A stretch of 64,000 nucleotides of DNA from Lepisosteus oculatus (GCF_040954835.1 NC_090709.1:37990776-38054775); one strand, 5' to 3'; positions 1 through 13,470 are shown, numbered from the stretch's first letter. Translations and numbers: made by a program. Notes: a model not told the origin generated them from the sequence alone.

Positions 1-60
1 CCCCCCCCCTACCCTCCCCCCCACCCCCACCCCCCACCCCCACCCGCCACCCCCCACCCC
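1..60. repeat. Degenerate C-rich chromosome tip
   Basis: The first 60 bases are runs of C with occasional A or T and no regular hexamer. They lead into increasingly telomere-like sequence. This is either the extreme tip of the telomere with C-rich variants or, more likely, consensus error at the low-coverage end of an assembled contig. Confidence 0.6.
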
Positions 61-3000
61 ACACTAACCCAACCCCACCCCAAACCCAACCCAACCCCAA
101 CCCTAACCCTAACCCTAACCCTAACCCTAACCCTACCCCTAACCCAAACCCTAACCCTAACCCTACCAACCTAACCCTAACCCTAACCCTAACCCTAACC
201 CTAACCCAAACCCTAACCCTAACCCTAACCCTAACCCTAACCCTAACCCTAACCCTAACCCTAACCCTAACCCTAACCCTAACCCTAACCCTAACCCTAA
301 CCCTAACCCTAACCCTAACCCTAACCCTAACCCTAACCCTAACCCTAACCCTAACCCTAACCCTAACCCTAACCCTAACCCTAACCCTAACCCAAACCCT
401 AACCCTAACCCTAACCCTAACCCTAACCCTAACCCTAACCCTAACCCTAACCCTAACCCTAACCCTAACCCTAACCTAACCCTAACCCTAACCCTAACCC
501 TAACCCTAACCCTAACCCTAACCCTAACCCTAACCCTAACCCTAACCCTAACCCTAACCCTAACCCTAACCCTAACCCTAACCCTAACCCTAACCCTAAC
601 CCTAACCCTAACCCTAACCCTAACCCTAACCCTAACCCTAACCCTAACCCTAACCCTAACCCTAACCCTAACCCTAACCCTAACCCTAACCTAACCCTAA
701 CCCTAACCCTAACCCTAACCCTAACCCTAACCCTAACCCTAACCCTAACCCTAACCCTAACCTAACCCTAACCCTAACCCTAACCCTAACCCTAACCCTA
801 ACCCTAACCCTAACCCTAACCCTAACCCTAACCCTAACCCTAACCCTAACCCTAACCCTAACCCTAACCTAACCCTAACCCTAACCCTAACCCTAACCCT
901 AACCCTAACCCTAACCCTAACCTAACCCTAACCCTAACCCTAACCCTAACCCTAACCCTAACCCTAACCCTAACCCTAACCCTAACCCTAACCCTAACCC
1001 TAACCTAACCCTAACCCTAACCCTAACCTAACCCTAACCCTAACCCTAACCTAACCTAACCCTAACCTAACCCTAACCCTAACCCTAACCCTAACCCTAA
1101 CCCTAACCCTAACCCTAACCTAACCTAACCCTAACCCTAACCCTAACCCTAACCCTAACCCTAACCCTAACCTAACCCTAACCCTAACCCTAACCCTAAC
1201 CCTAACCCTAACCCTAACCCTAACCCTAACCCTAACCCTAACCTAACCTAACCTAACCCTAACCTAACCCTAACCCTAACCCTAACCCTAACCCTAACCC
1301 TAACCCTAACCTAACCCTAACCCTAACCTAACCCTAACCTAACCTAACCTAACCCTAACCCTAACCTAACCCTAACCCTAACCCTAACCCTAACCCTAAC
1401 CCTAACCCTAACCCTAACCCTACCCTAACCCTAACCCTAACCCTAACCCTAACCTAACCCTAACCCTAACCCTAACCCTAACCCTAACCCTAACCCTAAC
1501 CCTAACCCTAACCCTAACCCTAACCCTAACCCTAACCCTAACCTAACCCTAACCCTAACCCTAACCCTAACCCTAACCCTAACCCTAACCCTAACCCTAA
1601 CCCTAACCTAACCCTAACCCTAACCCTAACCCTAACCCTAACCTAACCCTAACCCTAACCCTAACCCTAACCTAACCTAACCCTAACCCTAACCCTAACC
1701 CTAACCTAACCCTAACCCTAACCCTAACCCTAACCCTAACCCTAACCCTAACCCTAACCCTAACCCTAACCCTAACCCTAACCCTAACCCTAACCCTAAC
1801 CCTAACCCTAACCCTAACCCTAACCCTAACCCTAACCCTAACCCTAACCCTAACCCTAACCCTAACCCTAACCCTAACCCTACAACCTAACCCTAACCCT
1901 AACCCTAACCCTAACCCTAACCCTAACCCTAACCCTAACCCTAACCCTAACCCTAACCTAACCCTAACCCTAACCCTAACCCTAACCCTAACCCTAACCT
2001 AACCCTAACCCTAACCCTAACCCTAACCTAACCCTAACCCTAACCCTACCCTAACCCTAACCCTAACCCTAACCCTAACTACCCTAACCCTAACCCTAAC
2101 CCCTAACCCTAACCCTAACCCTAACCCTAACCCTAACCCTAACCCTAACCCTAACCCTAACCCTAACCCTAACCCTAACCCTAACCTAACCCTAACCCTA
2201 ACCCTAACCCTAACCCTAACCCTAACCCTAACCCTAACCCTAACCCTAACCCTAACCCTAACCCTAACCCTAACCCTAACCCTAACCCTAACCCTAACCC
2301 TAACCCTAACCCTAACCCTAACCCTAACCCTAACCCTAACCTAACCCTAACCCTAACCCTAACCCTAACCCTAACCCTAACCCTAACCCTAACCCTAACC
2401 CTAACCCTAACCCTAACCCTAACCCTAACCCTAACCCTAACCCTAACCCTAACCCTAACCCTAACCCTAACCTAACCCTAACCTAACCCTAACCCTAACC
2501 CTAACCCTAACCCTAACCCTAACCCTAACCCTAACCCTAACCCTAACCTAACCCTAACCCTAACCCTAACCCTAACCCTAACCCTAACCCTAACCCTAAC
2601 CCTAACCCTAACCCTAACCCTAACCCTAACCCTAACCCTAACCCTAACCCTAACCCTAACCCTAACCCTAACCCTAACCCTAACCCTAACCCTAACCCTA
2701 ACCCTAACCCTAACCCTAACCCTAACCCTAACCCTAACCCTAACCCTAACCCTAACCCTAACCCTAACCCTAACCCTAACCCTAACCCTAACCCTAACCC
2801 TAACCCTAACCCTAACCCTAACCCTAACCCTAACCCTAACCCTAACCCTAACCCTAACCCTAACCCTAACCCTAACCCTAACCCTAACCCTAACCTAACC
2901 CTAACCCTAACCCTAACCCTAACCCTAACCCTAACCCTAACCCTAACCCTAACCCTAACCCTAACCCTAACCCTAACCCTAACCCTAACCCTAACCCTAA

Positions 3001-5948
3001 CCCTAACCCTAACCCTAACCCTAACCCTAACCCTAACCCTAACCCTAACCCTAACCCTAACCCTAACCCTAACCCTAACCCTAACCTAACCCTAACCCTA
3101 ACCCTAACCCTAACCCTAACCCTAACCCTAACCCTAACCCTAACCCTAACCCTAACCCTAACCCTAACCCTAACCCTAACCCTAACCCTAACCCTAACCC
3201 TAACCCTAACCCTAACCCTAACCCTAACCCTAACCCTAACCCTAACCCTAACCCTAACCCTAACCCTAACCCTAACCCTAACCCTAACCCTAACCCTAAC
3301 CCTAACCCTAACCCTAACCCTAACCCTAACCCTAACCCTAACCCTAACCCTAACCCTAACCCTAACCCTAACCCTAACCCTAACCCTAACCCTAACCCTA
3401 ACCCTAACCCTAACCCTAACCCTAACCCTAACCCTAACCCTAACCCTAACCCTAACCTAACCCTAACCCTAACCCTAACCCTAACCCTAACCCTAACCCT
3501 AACCCTAACCCTAACCCTAACCCTAACCCTAACCCTAACCCTAACCCTAACCCTAACCCTAACCCTAACCCTAACCCTAACCCTAACCCTAACCCTAACC
3601 CTAACCCTAACCCTAACCCTAACCCTAACCCTAACCCTAACCCTAACCCTAACCCTAACCCTAACCCTAACCCTAACCCTAACCCTAACCCTAACCCTAA
3701 CCCTAACCCTAACCCTAACCCTAACCCTAACCCTAACCCTAACCCTAACCCTAACCCTAACCCTAACCCTAACCCTAACCCTAACCCTAACCCTAACCCT
3801 AACCCTAACCCTAACCCTAACCCTAACCCTAACCCTAACCCTAACCCTAACCCTAACCCTAACCCTAACCCTAACCCTAACCCTAACCCTAACCCTAACC
3901 CTAACCCTAACCCTAACCCTAACCCTAACCCTAACCCTAACCCTAACCCTAACCCTAACCCTAACCCTAACCCTAACCCTAACCCTAACCCTAACCCTAA
4001 CCCTAACCCTAACCCTAACCCTAACCCTAACCCTAACCCTAACCCTAACCCTAACCCTAACCCTAACCCTAACCCTAACCCTAACCCTAACCCTAACCCT
4101 AACCCTAACCCTAACCCTAACCCTAACCCTAACCCTAACCCTAACCCTAACCCTAACCCTAACCCTAACCCTAACCCTAACCCTAACCCTAACCCTAACC
4201 CTAACCCTAACCCTAACCCTAACCCTAACCCTAACCCTAACCCTAACCCTAACCCTAACCCTAACCCTAACCCTAACCCTAACCCTAACCCTAACCCTAA
4301 CCCTAACCCTAACCCTAACCCTAACCCTAACCCTAACCCTAACCCTAACCCTAACCCTAACCCTAACCCTAACCCTAACCCTAACCCTAACCCTAACCCT
4401 AACCCTAACCCTAACCCTAACCCTAACCCTAACCCTAACCCTAACCCTAACCCTAACCCTAACCCTAACCCTAACCCTAACCCTAACCCTAACCCTAACC
4501 CTAACCCTAACCCTAACCCTAACCCTAACCCTAACCCTAACCCTAACCCTAACCCTAACCCTAACCCTAACCCTAACCCTAACCCTAACCCTAACCCTAA
4601 CCCTAACCCTAACCCTAACCCTAACCCTAACCCTAACCCTAACCCTAACCCTAACCCTAACCCTAACCCTAACCCTAACCCTAACCCTAACCCTAACCCT
4701 AACCCTAACCCTAACCCTAACCCTAACCCTAACCCTAACCCTAACCTAACCCTAACCCTAACCCTAACCCTAACCCTAACCCTAACCCTAACCCTAACCC
4801 TAACCCTAACCCTAACCCTAACCCTAACCCTAACCCTAACCCTAACCCTAACCCTAACCCTAACCCTAACCCTAACCCTAACCCTAACCCTAACCCTAAC
4901 CCTAACCCTAACCCTAACCCTAACCCTAACCCTAACCCTAACCCTAACCCTAACCCTAACCCTAACCCTAACCCTAACCCTAACCCTAACCCTAACCCTA
5001 ACCCTAACCCTAACCCTAACCCTAACCCTAACCCTAACCCTAACCCTAACCCTAACCCTAACCCTAACCCTAACCCTAACCCTAACCCTAACCCTAACCC
5101 TAACCCTAACCCTAACCCTAACCCTAACCCTAACCCTAACCCTAACCCTAACCCTAACCCTAACCCTAACCCTAACCCTAACCCTAACCCTAACCCTAAC
5201 CCTAACCCTAACCCTAACCCTAACCCTAACCCTAACCCTAACCCTAACCCTAACCCTAACCCTAACCCTAACCCTAACCCTAACCCTAACCCTAACCCTA
5301 ACCCTAACCCTAACCCTAACCCTAACCCTAACCCTAACCCTAACCCTAACCCTAACCCTAACCCTAACCCTAACTAACCCTAACCCTAACCCTAACCCTA
5401 ACCCTAACCCTAACCCTAACCCTAACCCTAACCCTAACCCTAACCCTAACCCTAACCCTAACCCTAACCCTAACCCTAACCCTAACCCTAACCCTAACCC
5501 TAACCCTAACCCTAACCCTAACCCTAACCCTAACCCTAACCCTAACCCTAACCCTAACCCTAACCCTAACCCTAACCCTAACCCTAACCCTAACCCTAAC
5601 CCTAACCCTAACCCTAACCCTAACCCTAACCCTAACCCTAACCCTAACCCTAACCCTAACCCTAACCCTAACCCTAACCCTAACCCTAACCCTAACCCTA
5701 ACCCTAACCCTAACCCTAACCCTAACCCTAACCCTAACCCTAACCCTAACCCTAACCCTAACCCTAACCCTAACCCTAACCCTAACCCTAACCCTAACCC
5801 TAACCCTAACCCTAACCCTAACCCTAACCCTAACCCTAACCCTAACCCTAACCCTAACCCTAACCCTAACCCTAACCCTAACCCTAACCCTAACCCTAAC
5901 CCTAACCCTAACCCTAACCCTAACCCTAACCCTAACCCTAACCCTAAC
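61..5948 (-). repeat. Telomere, (CCCTAA)n on + = (TTAGGG)n on -
   Basis: A continuous CCCTAA array of roughly 980 units is present from about position 105, after a short transition of variants such as CCCAAA and AACCCC. The C-rich strand reads 5' to 3' from the window start, so position 1 is the physical chromosome end and TTAGGG is on the - strand. One-base-short CCTAA units are frequent from about 470 to 2,540 and rare afterwards (examples near 2895, 3085, 3457, 4745 and 5374). TTAGGG is the vertebrate telomerase product. Confidence 0.98.
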
Positions 5949-8270
5949 CTTAACTTAACTTAACTTAACTTAACTTAACTTAACTTAACTTAACTTAACT
6001 TAACTTAACTTAACTTAACTTAACTTAACTTAACTTAACTTAACTTAACTTAACTTAACTTAACTTAACTTAACTTAACTTAACTTAACTTAACTTAACT
6101 TAACTTAACTTAACTTAACTAACTTAACTTAACTTAACTTAACTTAACTTAACTTAACTTAACTTAACTTAACTTAACTTAACTTAACTTAACTTAACTT
6201 AACTTAACTTAACTTAACTTAACTTAACTTAACTTAACTTAACTTAACTTAACTTAACTTAACTTAACTTAACTTAACTTAACTTAACTTAACTTAACTT
6301 AACTTAACTTAACTTAACTTAACTTAACTTAACTTAACTTAACTTAACTTAACTTAACTTAACTTAACTTAACTTAACTTAACTTAACTTAACTTAACTT
6401 AACTTAACTTAACTTAACTTAACTTAACTTAACTTAACTTAACTTAACTTAACTTAACTTAACTTAACTTAACTTAACTTAACTTAACTTAACTTAACTT
6501 AACTTAACTTAACTTAACTTAACTTAACTTAACTTAACTTAACTTAACTTAACTTAACTTAACTTAACTTAACTTAACTTAACTTAACTTAACTTAACTT
6601 AACTTAACTTAACTTAACTTAACTTAACTTAACTTAACTTAACTTAACTTAACTTAACTTAACTTAACTTAACTTAACTTAACTTAACTTAACTTAACTT
6701 AACTTAACTTAACTTAACTTAACTTAACTTAACTTAACTTAACTTAACTTAACTTAACTTAACTTAACTTAACTTAACTTAACTTAACTTAACTTAACTT
6801 AACTTAACTTAACTTAACTTAACTTAACTTAACTTAACTTAACTTAACTTAACTTAACTTAACTTAACTTAACTTAACTTAACTTAACTTAACTTAACTT
6901 AACTTAACTTAACTTAACTTAACTTAACTTAACTTAACTTAACTTAACTTAACTTAACTTAACTTAACTTAACTTAACTTAACTTAACTTAACTTAACTT
7001 AACTTAACTTAACTTAACTTAACTTAACTTAACTTAACTTAACTTAACTTAACTTAACTTAACTTAACTTAACTTAACTTAACTTAACTTAACTTAACTT
7101 AACTTAACTTAACTTAACTTAACTTAACTTAACTTAACTTAACTTAACTTAACTTAACTTAACTTAACTTAACTTAACTTAACTTAACTTAACTTAACTT
7201 AACTTAACTTAACTTAACTTAACTTAACTTAACTTAACTTAACTTAACTTAACTTAACTTAACTTAACTTAACTTAACTTAACTTAACTTAACTTAACTT
7301 AACTTAACTTAACTTAACTTAACTTAACTTAACTTAACTTAACTTAACTTAACTTAACTTAACTTAACTTAACTTAACTTAACTTAACTTAACTTAACTT
7401 AACTTAACTTAACTTAACTTAACTTAACTTAACTTAACTTAACTTAACTTAACTTAACTTAACTTAACTTAACTTAACTTAACTTAACTTAACTTAACTT
7501 AACTTAACTTAACTTAACTTAACTTAACTTAACTTAACTTAACTTAACTTAACTTAACTTAACTTAACTTAACTTAACTTAACTTAACTTAACTTAACTT
7601 AACTTAACTTAACTTAACTTAACTTAACTTAACTTAACTTAACTTAACTTAACTTAACTTAACTTAACTTAACTTAACTTAACTTAACTTAACTTAACTT
7701 AACTTAACTTAACTTAACTTAACTTAACTTAACTTAACTTAACTTAACTTAACTTAACTTAACTTAACTTAACTTAACTTAACTTAACTTAACTTAACTT
7801 AACTTAACTTAACTTAACTTAACTTAACTTAACTTAACTTAACTTAACTTAACTTAACTTAACTTAACTTAACTTAACTTAACTTAACTTAACTTAACTT
7901 AACTTAACTTAACTTAACTTAACTTAACTTAACTTAACTTAACTTAACTTAACTTAACTTAACTTAACTTAACTTAACTTAACTTAACTTAACTTAACTT
8001 AACTTAACTTAACTTAACTTAACTTAACTTAACTTAACTTAACTTAACTTAACTTAACTTAACTTAACTTAACTTAACTTAACTTAACTTAACTTAACTT
8101 AACTTAACTTAACTTAACTTAACTTAACTTAACTTAACTTAACTTAACTTAACTTAACTTAACTTAACTTAACTTAACTTAACTTAACTTAACTTAACTT
8201 AACTTAACTTAACTTAACTTAACTTAACTTAACTTAACTTAACTTAACTTAACTTAACTTAACTTAACTT
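5949..8270. repeat. Homogeneous pentamer array, (CTTAA)n / (TTAAG)n
   Basis: The telomere switches abruptly through CCCTAA-CCTTAA into a CTTAA array of about 2,320 bases, or about 464 copies. I see one internal irregularity, a four-base CTAA unit near 6119. Otherwise every unit reads the same. The array stops sharply at 8270, followed by TCTAGGGTCC. The - strand unit TTAAG shares TTA and the final G with TTAGGG. It could be a telomere-adjacent satellite spread by slippage or a variant telomere seed. It has no coding capacity worth noting. Confidence 0.97.
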
Positions 8271-8520
8271 TCTAGGGTCCAAAATAAAAAGCAATGCTGC
8301 CATGACAAGCTATCAACACTACAGCTATAAGCCATACAACCACAAATGTATACTCACCACCCACCTCCTCAGCCACTGAAACTATTGAACAGTTATTTTC
8401 AAAACTGGCAAAGTATAACTAACACTCCAATTCATTTTGCAAACACAAAACTCAAATGACTGAACAGTCCAAAGAACATTGTACAAATATTACAAAACGT
8501 AACATTAATAAACCCTAACA

Positions 8521-8547
8521 GAGCACACCCAAAACTTTATTGTGCTC
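8521..8547 (-). repeat. GAGCACA/TGTGCTC hairpin with AATAAA in the loop (copies at 9209-9236 and 11462-11489)
   Basis: GAGCACA and TGTGCTC form a perfect 7-bp inverted repeat around a 13-base loop. On the - strand the loop region carries AATAAA. The same arrangement recurs at 9209-9236 (one arm base changed) and 11462-11489, each followed on + by AAATTACAATAC or close to it. A partial copy without the AATAAA loop lies near 8650. It could mark the 3' end of a - strand transcript. The function is inferred. Confidence 0.55.
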
Positions 8548-10699
8548 TAATTACAATACTAACAAATATTTAACATAACAAACAATGCAAAATAATCCAC
8601 TTCATATACATAGCATTACAAATGAATAACAAAGTCACCATTACAAATTTCAGAGCACACAAACATTGTGCTCATTACAATACTAAACTTCATCATAAGA
8701 ATTGGCAACATAACTGAGCATTAAACAATGTAAAAAACATTAAAAACAAGTTTAGTTATTCTTAATACAAAAAGATTGACAAACCTTATCACCATCATAA
8801 TCAAATTCCTCACAACCATAGAAAACACCACATTACATGCTATAATGATCCCACATTCACTTACTCAAAACAAGACAGAACATGGCCATATTGTTCTAAG
8901 GTTAGAAGCAAAGTTAACCCATAACAAACTAACAAGCCAGATCTACTGAGATAAAACCTATCCCTAACCCCCCACACAAAAATAGGTACTTACCACCTGC
9001 CTCTTCAAACTATGAAAGTGTTAGACATTACAATTTACATCATGTTAAAAACAAATCACAGTTCTTTAAAACAACTTGCATTCCAACTCATTTGGAAAAA
9101 AAAAACACACAAAGGATACCTTCCCAAATCACTAAAAATACAACACAGCTTAAAACAAGATTGTATAACAAACATATCCAAATTTTTTCAATCATACAAA
9201 TCCTCAAAGAGCACTCCCAGAAACTTTATTGTGCTCAAATTACAATACTAAACCACATCATGAAAATTGACAACATAACATGCAGTGAACATCCTTCACA
9301 ATACAAAACAATCTACCATCCATTTGTTTCCATCATAATTAAGCTCTTTACAGTCCAAAAACAGACCACATTCACTTAATCCAAACAATACACAGAACAT
9401 ATTCACTTAACATACCACAACTTTTAAAAGTCCATCACTACTTCAGACAGGCTCCTCAACCCCATCCAGAAACTTGACTTGCTTGTAGAAAGTCTCAAGT
9501 TGAAACACTGGCAGAGGAAAAATGTCCACTCAAACACTGCTCCTCATGAGGCCTCTTCAAGATGTACTCCATTTTCACCTTCAGTTCCAATGAGTCAGGA
9601 AATAAAAAGACATCACTCCTGGAAGAGACACCACCTCCCTCATCTGCACCACACTCCATGCAGATATACTGGTTCCCGATGAAACAAACATCTGGCCACC
9701 ACCTCCAACAAAATGACCCAAGTAGAAAAACAAAAGAAACAACTTTCAGATTCATTTACATTTATATTAAAAATCCAAACAAAATACATCAATTCAAAAA
9801 TCCCTCCCCCCAAAACCACACCACACTAAACACCCTCCAATCAGAGAAAACATGTTCCAACTTCAGTTGTACCTTGTATTGGATGACAAACATCAATACA
9901 AAAGAAACACTTTCAAAGCATTACAAATACAAATTTCCAAAGTAACATTGCAATACAAAACCTAACCAGACTATTCACACCTAAACATAGCCAAATACAT
10001 ACAAGGCTCTACTTAAAATTACTCCAAACAACAACCCAAAGTTAATTAGTGAAACAAGAAACACACACCTGCAATCTGCAAATGAATCTACACCCCAACT
10101 ACAAGGACCCCCCCTCCAAAACAAAAAAACATACTCACCCACTTCCTCTTCAATCCCAGAAAGGAAGATGGACCTTGCAATGCACAGTTGATCATTTTCA
10201 AACAAAAATGAAACACCTACATACCTAATAATTTAACAAAATACAAAAATAAACCCCAAAAATTAAAAATAAAATACAACTTCAAACAAACAAATTACAT
10301 GGTACAGAAACAGCCACACATCTACTTAATCTACCACAATTCACTGGCTTTAGCTCCAAACAACTCAAAATTAAACCTCTAGCACACAAAAAAGATCCAC
10401 TGAAAGAACTACCATCACCTCATCAACATGCATACAAATAGCAGATTCCATTCCAATTTCACAGTCCACAGCAATGACCAAAAACATCCCTCTTGGAAGA
10501 CAGACACCACCTCACATCTGCACGGGACCCCATGAGAACGTACAGAAAATGAAACAAGCCATCTCCAAACAACCCAGATACAAAACAAAAAGAAAGCATT
10601 CAGATGAATTTACATTTATATTGAACACCAAAGGAAACCTACAATTCAAAACAAACCCACCCCCAAACTTCCCTCCCCACTGCAGGTCAAGAGCCATAT

Positions 10700-10880
10700 A
10701 CAGAATGACAACTGGTCCCAAAGCTGCATTTTTAAAACCCTCAGAACCAAGTCAGAACTGTGCCTAATTAACCCAGACCCTATCACAACATGTCCTCAAT
10801 ATGGACAATTTGCAATGCCCTATTGTTTATAACACATCCCTGTTTCTGACTGCTAAACATGAACTACCCAACCCATCTAC
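10700..10880 (-). promoter_or_regulatory. Telomere-directed promoter-like block, copy 1
   Basis: Read on -, this block has TTTTAAAAATGCAGC (TATA-like near 10728-10738), followed by the GGGACC-type segment. Upstream is a GATTTGTCAT-like region matching blocks at 25.2, 25.8, 44.4 and 49.4 kb. It is the most diverged copy. No exon-1 donor is obvious here. The assignment rests on its alignment with the better copies. Confidence 0.4.
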
Positions 10881-12389
10881 AGATCCAACCTCACTGCAAG
10901 GAAGAATGACAAAATCAGAAACTGCCACCTACCACAACTTTTGTGAAATACAACAATCTGGGACATCAATACAGTGTTGAACATTTAAAACATCAGCAAA
11001 AAATGTATACTTTTGACTAAATTTGACCATCAAATGCCCACTTATGAATCAGTCAAGTGAAGGACAATCTTTTACCAGTAAAAAAAAATCTAAACTTCAG
11101 ATTGTATGACAGCATATTAAATATTAAAGTGCTTAAAAGGTAGATGATAAAAACAACATTACTCCATTGGATATATAAAATAGTTAATTATTATACTGTA
11201 GCTTGTGAACAAAGTACCTCTTTCAGGTTTCCATTCAAACAAAAATGTGAATTTACAAACACCTACTTACCACCTGCCTCTTCAATCCCTGAAAGGATGT
11301 TAAACATTGCCATTTATCAAACTTCTTCAATTTCAATTAAACAACCTTGGATAAACATCCCATTTCATTTAACATGAAACCACATCACCAAACACTACAA
11401 CTTAATCAAATATTGTACAACAAAACATACCCACATCTTTTCAATCATTAATACCCTGAAAGAGCACACCCAGCAACTTTATTGTGCTCAAATTACAATG
11501 CTAAAACTACAACACAAAGTGACAATAAACCAGACATTGAGCATTAAACAATTTCAAAAAATCTTGCAATACAAAGTTTTGAAAATACAATTTACAATTG
11601 AGAACATTGTCCATCACACTACAAAACAACTTACAAACAATTTTTCAAACATATTCAAGTTCTTTAAACTTAAAAAAGGAAAACAAATACACATTTCACA
11701 CAAACTTACTCAAAACAATAAAAGATCACATTTATTTCATCTACCACAAATTTAATTGCTTTTAAACTCCAACTTTAAACACTCCTCCATTCCATCAAGA
11801 CACATTCAAAAGTTGAAACACTGACAAAAAAACTTCTAAATTTACACATAATGAGGCCTCTTCTACATGCACAAAATCATATGCCATTACAAATGTAGAA
11901 ATTGCACATAAAAACACAACAGAAACATTCCACAATAGCATACTTTTAGAATTGAATAGGTAATATAATATGGAAACACATAAAATAATAATAATAATAA
12001 AGTTCAAGTACTGTAGCACAAACAGTACTATAGGACTTTCTATTGATGTGTACAACTGTTTCACCACTGTGCTGTCACTGTCTGTGGTGTGATGTCTTAA
12101 ATAACTGACTTAAATAAGTGTGAGGTTGGGTGCAATTGCTATGAGTTTTTAAACAAATAAACATTTCTTTTCAAAAATAAAAGAGCAAATCTTAAGAGCA
12201 TTATATTGACATCTTTTACATTTCTAAATATCACATGTTCACACTGTATGAACACAGCAGTACCACAGGGTGTAGGGTGCAAACCCACAGGAGCCCAAGA
12301 GCACAACATTGCAGGATGGGATAGCCCTACGCTGAGGGCATTGAATTGAGCGGAGGAGAGTGTAACACCTACAGCCACCATTGCAGGTT

Positions 12390-12585
12390 TTTTTTTTTGT
12401 TTTTTAATTTTTTGAAAAACAAAGAATTGACAAATACAACTACAGAGGATCAAAACCAGGTACAAGAGAAAACACAAACAGAAAAAACATTTAACCACCA
12501 GAGGTAATGAAGTAAATGTGATCAAATTGTATCTTTTACATATATCATATATTTTCCTTACTTTGTTTCTCAAATCTTTTATACA
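12390..12585 (-). mobile_element. 5'-truncated retroposon insertion with A-tail and 10-bp target duplication
   Basis: The 10-bp direct repeat ATTGCAGGTT at 12380-12389 and 12586-12595 flanks a 196-base insert. On the - strand the insert ends in an A-rich tail (the + strand starts TTTTTTTTTTTG). The body is AT-rich and resembles the 3' untranslated end of a fish L1-type LINE. The pre-insertion sequence rejoins cleanly across the duplication. Target-primed reverse transcription explains this structure well. Confidence 0.75.
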
Positions 12586-12680
12586 ATTGCAGGTTGTTCG
12601 AGCCGACTTACCAGCACAGTGACGTTACCACCCTTCCCTGTAAATAGCAGAGACCACAGCCGTAAAGCTGACAGGAGATT

Positions 12681-12750
12681 TACCTTTAGCTCAACTGGCT
12701 GGGTGCGTGTTGAGTGACACCAGACACCCAGGTTCGAGTCCCTAGCAGTG
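12681..12750 (+). mobile_element. tRNA-like segment (SINE head or tRNA pseudogene)
   Basis: An A-box-like TAGCTCAACTGG (12687-12698) is followed 32 bases later by a perfect B-box GGTTCGAGTCC (12731-12741), the normal spacing for an internal RNA polymerase III promoter. I cannot fold a convincing acceptor stem or pick a clear anticodon, so this is not called as a functional tRNA. Confidence 0.5.
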
Positions 12751-12799
12751 GGGGGGCTGACCTGAGGAGGCAGCAGCGACAGCACAATCCCACGTGAGC

Positions 12800-13080
12800 A
12801 CTACAATAGTTTTATGTACAGTCTTAGAAAAGTTTCACAAGTAGAGTCTTTAAAATTAGGCTGAGCAAACAGTTGTTAGAAAATATTTAATAGTAATAAG
12901 TGTGTTCCTGCTTAGACATTGCATGACTTTAAAAAGCTATAAAAGCAGGTTTCACTAGTTAATAAACACTTTTTATGCACAAAAAACTGGTGATTTTCTT
13001 CCTTGTGACCACCTTAAAATCTCTGTATACACTAAAGTTTTTATTTCTTAATTAAACATTTAAAATACACAAATTTCCTC
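12800..13080. other. No recognisable feature
   Basis: AT-rich sequence between the tRNA-like segment and the first gypsy copy. I see no ORF, repeat or regulatory motif that I can support. Confidence 0.5.
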
Positions 13081-13138
13081 CACTTCTGGGCTTTCTCTAC
13101 CTGCTATTCTGTCCTGGCAAAACACTCAGAAATCCCTC

Positions 13139-13470
13139 TTGGCTTTTGTCAATTCAGGTGCCACTGGCAACTTCCTAGACTCTGGTCTCGTCTCCTCCCT
13201 AAGGATTCCCCTGCTGCCAGTCTCTCCTCCAATCCACATCCAGTCCATTGATGGCTCCCCCCTCTCTCCCAGACAATTCCTCTCTCACTGCGCATTGGCT
13301 TTACTCACCGTGAACAGAACCAGCTCCTCCTCATACAGTCTCCATCTCTTCCACTTATCCTTGGGTTCCCCTGGTTGCAATTACACAATCCTCACATTTC
13401 CTGGTCCCACCCCAATATTACCTCCTGCAGCCCTCACTGCATTTCACATTGTCATCAACTTCCCCTGAAA
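13139..13470 (+). pseudogene. Gypsy copy 1 aspartic protease, catalytic Asp lost
   Basis: The retropepsin motif is present as FVNSGATGNFLDSG. The catalytic aspartate of the D-S/T-G triad is replaced by asparagine (copy 2 keeps FVDSGA). The following segment (RIPLLPVSPPIHIQSIDG) matches copy 2 closely, then the frame drifts. This protease would be inactive. Confidence 0.85.

Larger units (their letters stand above)
8271..12110 (-). repeat. Subtelomeric repeat block A
   Basis: This block is A-rich on the + strand and built from diverged repeated modules. A module reading CTTACCACCTGCCTCTTCAA on + recurs, with changes, near 8350, 8985, 10131 and 11266. On - it reads like an exon end followed by a GTAAGT donor. 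A second module (GAGCACA...TGTGCTC) recurs at 8521, 9209 and 11462. A third (CATC-CCT-CTTGGAAGA) recurs near 9612 and 10485. Parts of the block (9850-10050 and 10710-11250) reappear at 23.4-26.3 kb. No ORF here looks conserved. If transcribed, it is most easily read from the - strand, toward the telomere. Confidence 0.7.

Noticed and set aside
8940..8990. Interstitial telomere repeat (CCCTAACCC)
   Set aside because: Only single chance matches at about 8962 and 24482. No tandem run outside 61-5948.
12139..12573. 144-codon - strand ORF with hydrophobic stretch
   Set aside because: It crosses the boundary of a retroposon insertion (12390-12585). The hydrophobic part is LINE 3' sequence.
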